The translations under genes were made by a program, and so were the position numbers. A stretch of DNA of 64,000 nucleotides, from the NCBI RefSeq assembly GCF_007845645.1, contig NZ_VCQV01000021.1:32069-96068 (forward strand), in the 5' to 3' direction. Of the stretch, positions 58,301 through 64,000 are shown piece after piece. Numbering within the stretch: position 1 is the stretch's first letter; every line of letters starts with the position of its first letter. The notes under the pieces are model-generated. The model was not told where the DNA came from. It was given only the letters and a program-made list of their open reading frames with translations, and did no database searches. This DNA comes from Leekyejoonella antrihumi. Lineage in GTDB: Bacteria > Actinomycetota > Actinomycetes > Actinomycetales > Dermatophilaceae.

Positions 58301-58646
58301 GGAAGTCCGCGTGACCGATCCAGTCACCGTCGTAGAACGTTGCCTGGTAGATGACGTCCGCGCCCGCCCGCATCGCCTCGAGTGTCTGCGCTTCAGCGGC
58401 CTCCCTGCCACGCTCGGTGATCTCCACGACGGTGCGGCCCTGCTCCCGCAACATCGCGAGATAGTCGCGCTCGTGGGTGAGGCCCTTGGCGAACACCATG
58501 CGCAGCGCATCATCCGTCGCGCGCGGCTTTGGCCCGCTGGGACCGCCCTCCAACGCCGCGAGGTCGAGGGTGGTGATGTGCGGGCAGGCGACATGCTTCG
58601 TCAGGTCCGTTGGGCTGAGGACCAGCCGCTCGTTGACTCGCTGCAT
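55335..58646 (-). CDS. TM0106-type RecB/Cas4-like nuclease fused to DEDD exonuclease and SF1 helicase
   Basis: The 1103-aa protein has three parts. Residues 1-230 are a RecB/Cas4-like nuclease: GHADFLL (D114), D134-T-K136, and four Cys (21, 213, 216, 222) in the spacing of an iron-sulfur PD-(D/E)XK nuclease. About 310-520 is an RNase H-fold DEDD exonuclease: YLDFEGDPW (D320, E322), YHYAPYEVSALKRM and YNRDDVRSTHDL. About 700-1090 is an SF1 helicase: GPPGTGKTYAGAH (K734), VLVIDEAGQFS, DRTYRMHPEI, VDRFQGQQAPLVIYSM and LNVAISRAK. The fold resembles Dna2. The role is unproven: DNA repair or defence. The start is 4 bases after the HNH gene's stop. Confidence 0.9.
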   Translation of the reverse strand: MQRVNERLVLSPTDLTKHVACPHITTLDLAALEGGPSGPKPRATDDALRMVFAKGLTHERDYLAMLREQGRTVVEITERGREAAEAQTLEAMRAGADVIYQATFYDGDWIGHADFLLRKDGPSKLGDWCYDIADTKLARRLKVPALLQMAMYARRLTQLQGVAPRQLVIVTGDKQQHAWRLVDVASYARRVRTQLEQSIKDQAPTEPEPVAYCAQCRWQQVCTDQWLAQDDLVQVAGLRNDQRAALRATGIASMAALAEAVPGTLGGALSSATQDRLIQQARLQVAERTSGAAAYELLPAAPGKGLLMLPAPNDGDVYLDFEGDPWANDGAGREYLAGLWDRQGDFTSWWAHDFDAEGRLVADLLDDLLRRWRADPGMHVYHYAPYEVSALKRMTGRHATRETELDQLLRAEVFVDLYAVVRQGIRVSKPSYSIKKLEDFYWQRVRSGGDGDVADALTSVVEYERWLVEQNQSILDDIESYNRDDVRSTHDLHKWLEERREELGARGVELTRPLPPEPHEVKADELAEAELAGRLAEAGSELLAGCVGWHRREARPGWWAFFRYGQMSDQEIVDDGVAVGQIGVPTLVGPELSRTGKATSNRWRYTFPPQEGRPTETVHDVDTNAAVGKVLGCDLGEGWIDLKLGKSRTPLPTRGFGPSGPIADQVLRASIARCAELVLRGEQPMGARLLNRSVPPVEKLRPRPGEQPKDVVVRVGSDLDGRVLAVQGPPGTGKTYAGAHLIRQLLDQGKKVGVTALSHAVIRHLLDEVGRPAWHKTGQGQEPQQQGAVRSVSDNAEVATGLAGGSVHLVGGTAWLWAREELAESVDVLVIDEAGQFSLANALAVAQAGRSVVLLGDPQQLTQPTQATHPYGSGVSVLDHLLGEHDTIPADRGVFLDRTYRMHPEICAFVSELMYDGRLESAADRERQRIDTPAGGLSGAGLRWVPVSHAGHGETSPAEAAVVSALVGGALNGSWTDEDEANRAMTPSDILVVAPYNAHVAALSASLPDGIRVGTVDRFQGQQAPLVIYSMGSSSAADAPRGVDFLYDLHRLNVAISRAKALTVVVGSPALLDAEVHTPAQLRAVNALCRYAELAETISVEGG

Positions 58647-58650
58647 GGGT

Positions 58651-60498
58651 TCACTCTGCCATCATGCGAAGGAGGTAGGCGGTGGCTGCGGGTCCGGTCA
58701 GTTCGGGGTCTTCGCCGGCGCGTTGGTAGGCGTCGGGGGTGGCCCAGTAGGTGCAGCCGTCGGCCTGGGCGTACATCCACGCGTCGGGGGAGACTCCAGG
58801 AGGTCGGTCGGGACCGATCGGTGCCCTCGGTGAGGCGTCGCCTGGCATCGCCTCGGCGGGCGGCGCGTCGGGCGGTATCGCGTCGGGTGGTGGCGGTTCG
58901 GGCGCGGCCGGCGCGGTGTCGCGGTGCGTGCGGACGGCGTCGCTGGCCAGGTCGCGTGCGGTGGGTGCGTGGCCCGGGCCCCCTGTGGGCGGTGCTGGTG
59001 GGGTGCCGGGGCCGAAATCGACCCAGTACGGGTGCAACGCCTGGCCGGTCGGGCCGATATACCGCCGCGGTCTCGTCGGGCTCGGAGTCGTCGGGCTCGG
59101 AGTTGTCGGGCTCGGTGGCGTGCCCGTATCCGAGCCGCCGGTGCTCGTGCCGGTGTCGCTCGACCTGTCGGTGGTGACGGGTCCGATCGGGCCGCCGGTC
59201 TCGGTAGTGAACTCTAACCCGCTCGGCCCGTTCGGGTGCTCGGGATTGCCGGTGATGCGGAACTGCCCACGGTGGTACGCGTCGTGGTGGTGGCCGCACA
59301 GGCAGGCCAGATTATCGATGTCCGTCAAACCACCGTCGCGCCAATGCTGAAGGTGATGGACCTCCAGGTGATAGATCGACACGCACCCCGGATACCTACA
59401 GCCCCGATCACGGTCCTGCACGAGCCGGCGGGTCCGCTCGGGCACGATGTGCTGCGCCCGGCCCACATTCACCGGTGACCCACCGGTCTCCCACACCGGT
59501 TGCAAGACCCCGTCACAGGTCAACCGGTCCACCACCACGTCGGGCAGCGCCCCACGCTGATGCAACCACCCGGTCCCCTCGGTGCCCAGATGCAGGTAGA
59601 CCCGGTACCTGGACTCCCGCGACGGCGTGACCTGCCCCGCCTGCAGCAGAGACCGGGTGACCACCTCCTCCACCGCGGCGCCGAGAGTGGCCGCGGGATG
59701 CCCCGCCTGAAACAGGGCGTCCTTCGCCTCGATCAGCGCCTGCTCGACCAGCGCCCCGACCTGCGCCGGGGCCGAGTACTCCAGGTGGAACCGGCCCTCC
59801 CGGTACCCCATCCGCACCCGGGCCGGCCGCACCGCGGGATCCCACGAGTCCGAACCCGCCGGCCCGAACGCCGACCCACCGGCCCGGGACCCCGCACCCT
59901 GCTCGCCGTCGGCCTCGTCAACACCCGACTCCGATTTCGGGTCAGGCTCCGGTCCGGGCGACGAGCCGGGATCTGCCGCCGACTCCGACGCCGACGCCGG
60001 CTCGGGTTCTGGGGCGGGTTCGGGAAAGGAGTACTTGCACAACGCCCGACGGAGCTGGGTCACGCTCGCGTTCGGCGCGAACTCGGCCACCTCGCCGTCA
60101 TGGGTGGCAGGAGTGTGCCGCGCCACGACCGCGGCCTGATCCAGCGTCAACGCGCCGGTGTCCACACTCGCGCGCATCCTCGGGAGCTCCGGCGTGCGCG
60201 TCGAGACGCTGACCAGGTCGCCCGCCCGCGAGGGCGAGACCCCCGCGAAGCACGCCAACCAGTGCTCGATCGAGCGGATCCCCGCGACCGCCCACAACTG
60301 CTGATCGATCACCCGGTCGGTCAATGCCAACAAGTCCGCCTGCGCCGCATTGACCCGACCGATCACCACCGACAACTCCTCCCGGGCAGCCTGCGCCGCC
60401 CGATCGAACGGCACCACCGGCTCCCACGAGTCAGAAGACACCGAACCTCCAGCATCATCAACCAGATCCGGCTGTTGAGATGCTGTCGATGTCTCCAT
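58651..60498 (-). CDS. DUF222/HNH endonuclease domain protein
   Basis: The 615-aa protein has the DUF222 helical region (about residues 30-290), here split by an acidic Pro/Glu/Ser insert (about 158-215), and a beta-beta-alpha metal HNH nuclease core around CRYPGCVSIYHLEVHHLQHWRDGGLTDIDNLACLCGHHHDAYH (about residues 370-412). A long Pro/Thr/Asp-rich C-terminal tail follows. Such 13E12-type proteins are multicopy in Actinobacteria and resemble mobile-element nucleases. The stop is 4 nt before the nuclease-helicase start, suggesting co-transcription. Confidence 0.88.
   Translation of the reverse strand: METSTASQQPDLVDDAGGSVSSDSWEPVVPFDRAAQAAREELSVVIGRVNAAQADLLALTDRVIDQQLWAVAGIRSIEHWLACFAGVSPSRAGDLVSVSTRTPELPRMRASVDTGALTLDQAAVVARHTPATHDGEVAEFAPNASVTQLRRALCKYSFPEPAPEPEPASASESAADPGSSPGPEPDPKSESGVDEADGEQGAGSRAGGSAFGPAGSDSWDPAVRPARVRMGYREGRFHLEYSAPAQVGALVEQALIEAKDALFQAGHPAATLGAAVEEVVTRSLLQAGQVTPSRESRYRVYLHLGTEGTGWLHQRGALPDVVVDRLTCDGVLQPVWETGGSPVNVGRAQHIVPERTRRLVQDRDRGCRYPGCVSIYHLEVHHLQHWRDGGLTDIDNLACLCGHHHDAYHRGQFRITGNPEHPNGPSGLEFTTETGGPIGPVTTDRSSDTGTSTGGSDTGTPPSPTTPSPTTPSPTRPRRYIGPTGQALHPYWVDFGPGTPPAPPTGGPGHAPTARDLASDAVRTHRDTAPAAPEPPPPDAIPPDAPPAEAMPGDASPRAPIGPDRPPGVSPDAWMYAQADGCTYWATPDAYQRAGEDPELTGPAATAYLLRMMAE
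59075..59119 (-). repeat. Three 15-bp tandem repeats in the HNH gene tail
   Basis: Three adjacent 15-base units (starting GTCGGGCTCGGAGTC on the plus strand) encode a repeated PTTPS-type unit in the proline-rich tail. Confidence 0.7.
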
Positions 60499-60593
60499 AA
60501 CCCATAGTCAACCACCCACCACCGACAACCCCTCACCTCTACACCGCGCAGCCGGCTTGCCTACGGCCCCCGTCATGCCGTAGGCATGGAGTC

Positions 60594-61685
60594 ATGTCGG
60601 TCCGATGTCGCGCACTGATCGCCGGCGCGCTGATCCTCGGCGTCTGCGGTTGCTCTACCGGCGCGACCGCAACTACTCATCGGACGACAAGGACCGCCCA
60701 CACTCGGCCTTCGGCCCCCTCCTCCAAGCAGCCACCGGTAGTGGAGACGACCGCGTCGGGCAGGCCCAGCGCTCAGTGGAAGCAGATCGACGCCGAGGCC
60801 ACGTCGCTCGCGCCGCACGTCGCGATCTACGCCGCCAACGTGTCGGGTCATCAGATCCAGGTCATCCATCGGTCGGGCCCTGAGAATCCGCGACCGCTCG
60901 CCTCGATGGTCAAGCTCTACGTGTTGTATGCCGTGGCCGATGCGGTGCAGGACGGCCGCCTCACGTGGAAGTCGAGCCTGACCCTGGAACAGGGCGACAA
61001 GGCAGCTGGAAGCGGCAGCCTCGCAGGGCGTCCGGCGGGTGCGAAGGTCACCCTGCAACAAGCGGCGACCCTGATGATGCACATATCCGACAACACGGCG
61101 ACGGATCTGCTGATTCGCGTCCTCGGTCAGAAGGCGATCGCGAGAGCTATTGCCACAGCGGGCAACTCGCACTCAAACCGACTCGCGCCGTTGCCGACCA
61201 TCAAACAGGACCTCTGGCTGGAGTGGTCGGCAGACCCACGTGCGGTGCGGGCACGCAAGGCCTACCCCACGGCATCACCGCAAGCACGCATGAGTCTCCT
61301 GCAGGGAGCGGATCGCTCGGGCGCGGTCGACGCCGATCTGAGCATCGCAGCCCCGCAGTGGCAGCACGGGCTGGGCTACTTCGCAAGCGCCTCCGACATT
61401 GCCAAGGTGCTCGTACTGCTGCACAACCGCAGCGCGAAGGCGGCCCTGCGACCGCTGCGCGAGATCCTGGATACGCCTGAGAACGGCATCATGTCACCGG
61501 CGTCGTGGACCCAGGTCGCGTTCAAGGGCGGCACCGTCGCCGGCGTGCAGACCGGCAGCTGGTATGCGGAAACCCGGCAAGGCGGTCAGCTGCTGGTGGT
61601 GATGGCGTCATCGAGCGACGGTATCTCCGCCGACGCATTCTCCCGGCTGGCAACGGATGCCGCAGGACTGCTTGCCCGCGACTGA
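60594..61685 (+). CDS. Serine beta-lactamase-like lipoprotein
   Basis: The 363-aa protein has a lipobox-like VCGC (Cys20), a Thr/Ser/Pro spacer, and a class A beta-lactamase/transpeptidase fold: S104-MVK107 (PLASMVKLYVL), S165-DN (HISDNTATDLLIRVLG) and, in place of KTG, K311-GG (FKGGTVAG). The altered third motif and the lack of a clear Glu166 make true beta-lactamase activity uncertain; a carboxypeptidase or non-hydrolysing relative is possible. It lies between two nuclease-helicase genes on the opposite strand, so it is not in their operon. Confidence 0.8.
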   Translation: MSVRCRALIAGALILGVCGCSTGATATTHRTTRTAHTRPSAPSSKQPPVVETTASGRPSAQWKQIDAEATSLAPHVAIYAANVSGHQIQVIHRSGPENPRPLASMVKLYVLYAVADAVQDGRLTWKSSLTLEQGDKAAGSGSLAGRPAGAKVTLQQAATLMMHISDNTATDLLIRVLGQKAIARAIATAGNSHSNRLAPLPTIKQDLWLEWSADPRAVRARKAYPTASPQARMSLLQGADRSGAVDADLSIAAPQWQHGLGYFASASDIAKVLVLLHNRSAKAALRPLREILDTPENGIMSPASWTQVAFKGGTVAGVQTGSWYAETRQGGQLLVVMASSSDGISADAFSRLATDAAGLLARD

Positions 61686-61691
61686 GACGGG

Positions 61692-63356
61692 TCAGATGCC
61701 GAGGCGCCGTGCCACTTCCTCGCCACCCATCGCGCGGATCACCTCAGGGTCGCCGACCACGACGAGCTGGTCCGTTGCCCGCGACATCCCGACATAGAGG
61801 CGCTCCCTCGAACGGTCCTGGGCCTTCGACTCATTCACGCAAAGCACCACCGTTCGCCGCTCCAGGCCCTTGCAGCCGAGCACATGCCCATAGAACGCAT
61901 CGTCCTCCTCCCAGAACGACTTCCAGTAGCCGTTCTGGCCCAGCGCCTCGGTGCGCTCGATCTGCACCGGGTGGCGCGCACGCGTCGTCAGCAGCGCAAT
62001 GTCGCGCGGCTGCCACCCCTCGTCGATCAGCCGGTCGACCTGGTCATCAGCGACACTGATCGCCTGGTGGGCCGTCGTCGGCACCACGGTGACCTTCGGC
62101 CCGTCGCCGCCGCGCAACCGCATACGCATGGGTGCGAGTGGGCCGAACGCGTCCGCGATCTGCTGGGTGTTGCGCAGGTTGTGGTCGAGCACGAGCGGGA
62201 TCAGGGGCACAGGGGGTTGGCCGAATCGTGCGAAGATCCGCTGATTCTCGTCCGTGTAGAGATACAGCCCGCCCTCCTCCTCGTCCCGCAGGCCGGCAAT
62301 GATCGGCGCCCACCAGGAGTCGGCGAAGTCCTGCGCCTCGTCGACGACGAACGCATCGAAGCGGTCCCTGACCTCCAGATTGCCTGCAAGCTCGGCCATC
62401 TCGATCGGCAGGCGTCGCTCCCAGAAGTCGCTGTCGGAGCGGTCTCCGTCGCCGACCCCCCACAGCCTTCCCAGGTCGTGGAACGTGCCGACAAACGCCG
62501 GCCGGTCCTTGCGGTGCCACGAGTCGACCTCCCGCTTGAAGTGCTCGGCCAGACCGATCGAGTAGCAGACCAGGGCAACGCGCTGCGGCTTGCGACCGGC
62601 ACGACCTCGAGCAAGCTGTTTGGCCTGTGTCATCGCGAGCACGGTCTTGCCGCTACCCGCGCCTCCACGCACCTCCACCCGGTGCAGCAGTCGCGTGACC
62701 TGCAGCAGGGCCGTCTGCTCCAGCGTCAGCCGGCCCGAATCGGCCTGGCGCTCCATCGCTTCCGCCGTGATGTCGTATGCCGGGAGAGACCTGCCCTGCA
62801 AGATCTCCAGGATCAGGCTGACATCATCCTCCGTCGGCACCCGGCAGCCGTGCTCCTGGCGAAGAGGTACCGCGCCGACGCGCTCACCCAGGTGCTCCTG
62901 GTCCTCCCGCCCCTGGACCATCCACCGCGGGCAGTCCGGGGTGGCGAAGTCCTCGGCGAGCAAGGTGTAGGGCACGACCACTGTGTGCGCCCAGCGGACC
63001 CGTCCGTGCGCCCGCTGGCGCCACCGAGGATCCTGCTCGACATAGTGCCGCAATGCGTAGCGGGACTCCCGCACCTGGTCGACCGGTCGGATGCATCGAT
63101 CGCCGTGCGAGGTGCGTTGCCACCAGCGCTGATCGGTCCCGACGAAGACGCTTCCACCCTTCACCTCGATGACCACGACCCCGCGGCCCGGCAGCAGGGC
63201 GACGAGATCTGCCTCGTGATCCTTGGACTCATCCGTCAGCCGGACGTTCGCCAGCACCACGTCTTCCGGGGCCAACTGGTTGACCAGGCGCTCCCACACC
63301 TCGCGCTCCGACCTGGTGACGAACGACGGCTGGTCGGGTGCGGTGCGCGCAGTCAT
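61692..63356 (-). CDS. NERD-domain nuclease fused to SF1-type helicase
   Basis: The 554-aa protein starts with a nuclease-related (NERD) domain: HEADLVALLPGRGVVVIEVKGG, a PD-(D/E)XK-like core (D, E, K). A helicase domain follows with Walker A VRGGAGSGKTVLAMTQ, Walker B FVVDEAQDFADSWW, LDHNLRNTQQIADAFG, VLGCKGLERRTVVLCV and YVGMSRATDQLVVVGD (UvrD-type). It probably processes DNA or RNA. Start ATG at 63354-63356. It ends 7 bases from the convergent lipoprotein gene. Confidence 0.88.
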   Translation of the reverse strand: MTARTAPDQPSFVTRSEREVWERLVNQLAPEDVVLANVRLTDESKDHEADLVALLPGRGVVVIEVKGGSVFVGTDQRWWQRTSHGDRCIRPVDQVRESRYALRHYVEQDPRWRQRAHGRVRWAHTVVVPYTLLAEDFATPDCPRWMVQGREDQEHLGERVGAVPLRQEHGCRVPTEDDVSLILEILQGRSLPAYDITAEAMERQADSGRLTLEQTALLQVTRLLHRVEVRGGAGSGKTVLAMTQAKQLARGRAGRKPQRVALVCYSIGLAEHFKREVDSWHRKDRPAFVGTFHDLGRLWGVGDGDRSDSDFWERRLPIEMAELAGNLEVRDRFDAFVVDEAQDFADSWWAPIIAGLRDEEEGGLYLYTDENQRIFARFGQPPVPLIPLVLDHNLRNTQQIADAFGPLAPMRMRLRGGDGPKVTVVPTTAHQAISVADDQVDRLIDEGWQPRDIALLTTRARHPVQIERTEALGQNGYWKSFWEEDDAFYGHVLGCKGLERRTVVLCVNESKAQDRSRERLYVGMSRATDQLVVVGDPEVIRAMGGEEVARRLGI

Positions 63357-63465
63357 CTGCTATCCGTACCAGTATGCGGCGACGGGTGTGTGCGGTTCTG
63401 CCAAATTCCGGGGTCACTGACTCGGCAGGCCGTGGGTTCGTTCCGCACCCTGCCATCATGAAGAG

Positions 63466-63714
63466 ATGAACTTCGCGGACAAGGCCAAGGAGGCGGCCGC
63501 ACAGGCCTCCCAGATCGTGCAGCAGGGTGTCGCGCAGGGTCAGACCCACCTGGACGAGGTGCAGAACAGACAGCACACCGGCGTCCTCATGCGACGGCTC
63601 GGCGAGGCGTTCTATGCCGAGCAGCGTGAGGGCGGCCCTCACGAACCAGTTGTCGCCGCGCTTGAAGCGCTCGATCAGCACTGGCGGGCCGCGGGGGCCG
63701 ACGGCCGGGCCTGA
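63466..63714 (+). CDS. Small helical hypothetical protein
   Basis: The 82-aa protein MNFADKAKEAAAQASQIVQ... is Ala/Gln-rich and helical, with an amphipathic N-terminal half and a second helix LMRRLGEAFYAEQR. No family is recognised. The ATG follows GAAGAG within 3 bases; the codon bias is normal for the genome. The stop abuts an 18-bp palindrome. Confidence 0.6.
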   Translation: MNFADKAKEAAAQASQIVQQGVAQGQTHLDEVQNRQHTGVLMRRLGEAFYAEQREGGPHEPVVAALEALDQHWRAAGADGRA

Positions 63715-63732
63715 GCGTGAAATATTTCACGC
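63715..63732. promoter_or_regulatory. Perfect 18-bp palindrome
   Basis: GCGTGAAATATTTCACGC reads the same on both strands and begins right after the small gene's stop codon. Its AT-rich centre contrasts with the GC-rich genome. It may be an operator of the downstream gene or a terminator without a loop. Confidence 0.5.
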
Positions 63733-63933
63733 CGGCCGACGCCGGATAGTCCTGCCTTCAGGTGCGTAAATCCGCACGATCAGCGGCTTCTGGGCCCTTG
63801 GAGGTTGTCAAACGGGATGACTTTCTCAACGCCTCGCAAACTGTGATTGTTCGACTCCTGGTCGTTAGCGTCTACTAAGGATTCGCGTCAGAATAACCTA
63901 GGTTTTATGCTTTGAGGGCTCTACGCTCGTGCT
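63733..63933. other. AT-richer intergenic region before the edge gene
   Basis: This 200-base stretch has no frame and lower GC than the window average, with AATAACCTAGGTTTTATGCT near 63893-63912 (a possible -10 in TTTTATGCT). It probably contains the promoter of the gene starting at 63934. Confidence 0.4.
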
Positions 63934-64000
63934 ATGGCAGTGATGGCGCAGGCGGTGGAGTCGGTGGAGCGGCGCTATGCGGTATTGCGTGAGCATCTGG
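63934..64000 (+). CDS. 5' end of a gene cut by the right edge, possibly DUF222-HNH
   Basis: From an ATG at 63934 the frame is open to the window end (22 codons): MAVMAQAVESVERRYAVLRE. The start of DUF222 proteins often has such a helix, and one DUF222-HNH gene lies nearby, but 22 residues are too few to be sure. Confidence 0.35.
   Translation, partial: MAVMAQAVESVERRYAVLREHL

Noticed and set aside
1..64000. tRNA, rRNA, IS elements, prophage or CRISPR loci
   Set aside because: No cloverleaf-type sequence, rRNA segment, transposase, integrase or repeat-spacer array was seen on either strand.

Overview
This window is chromosomal DNA from a high-GC Gram-positive bacterium (Actinomycetota, most likely order Micrococcales; a Dermacoccaceae or Dermatophilaceae-like genus is a guess). 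The evidence is an actinobacterial division and cell-wall (dcw) cluster with sepF and divIVA, a primary sigma factor with a long Lys/Ala-rich N-terminus, two SAM-IV-type riboswitches, and proteins of the DUF222-HNH, DUF4192 and PAC2 families. I see no rRNA, tRNA, CRISPR array, insertion sequence or phage genes.

Region 1 (1-20135, all minus strand). Reading with transcription from mraZ: mraZ, rsmH, ftsL-like, ftsI, murF, mraY, murD, ftsW, murG, murC, ftsZ, pgeF, yggS, sepF, yggT, divIVA, a DksA/TraR-type zinc finger protein, lspA, rluD and the 5' part of dnaE. Many junctions are 4-base stop/start overlaps, so this is a tightly coupled peptidoglycan and division operon. Two usual members are absent: murE (expected between ftsI and murF) and ftsQ (expected between murC and ftsZ). 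Four direct repeats at exact 10-bp spacing upstream of mraZ look like MraZ-binding boxes.

Region 2 (20523-25074, plus). A three-gene unit divergent from mraZ: a MoxR-type AAA+ ATPase, a DUF58 protein and a membrane transglutaminase (TgpA-like), each overlapping the next by 4 bases.

Region 3 (25329-43537). A frameshifted hypothetical gene, rpoD/sigA with terminator and a probable promoter, a universal stress protein, metX behind a SAM-IV riboswitch, a DUF4192 protein, an EcsC-like protein, an sseA-sufE pair, a two-TM protein with a Tyr/Gly/Gln-rich tail, an A-family exonuclease/polymerase, a PAC2 protein, the large HrpA helicase, a lipoprotein, and metY behind a second SAM-IV riboswitch. Sulfur assimilation (MetX, MetY, SseA, SufE) is a theme here, with S-adenosylmethionine feedback on both homoserine-branch genes.

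Region 4 (43632-55300). Mixed metabolic and membrane genes: DUF445, DUF2254, a stand-alone CYP102-like P450 heme domain, a metallophosphoesterase broken by an apparent 1-base deletion, a MalY-type PLP enzyme, a succinate-semialdehyde-type dehydrogenase, a short (E. coli-type) SerA, a histidine phosphatase and a zinc-free quinone oxidoreductase.

Region 5 (55335-64000). A concentration of nucleic-acid enzymes: a DUF222-HNH protein directly followed (4-nt gap) by a 1103-aa Cas4-like nuclease/DEDD exonuclease/SF1 helicase fusion, a serine beta-lactamase-like lipoprotein, a NERD nuclease-helicase fusion, a small acidic helical protein, and the start of one more ORF at the right edge. This region is the best candidate for an undescribed genome-maintenance or defence function, but nothing in the sequence proves such a role.
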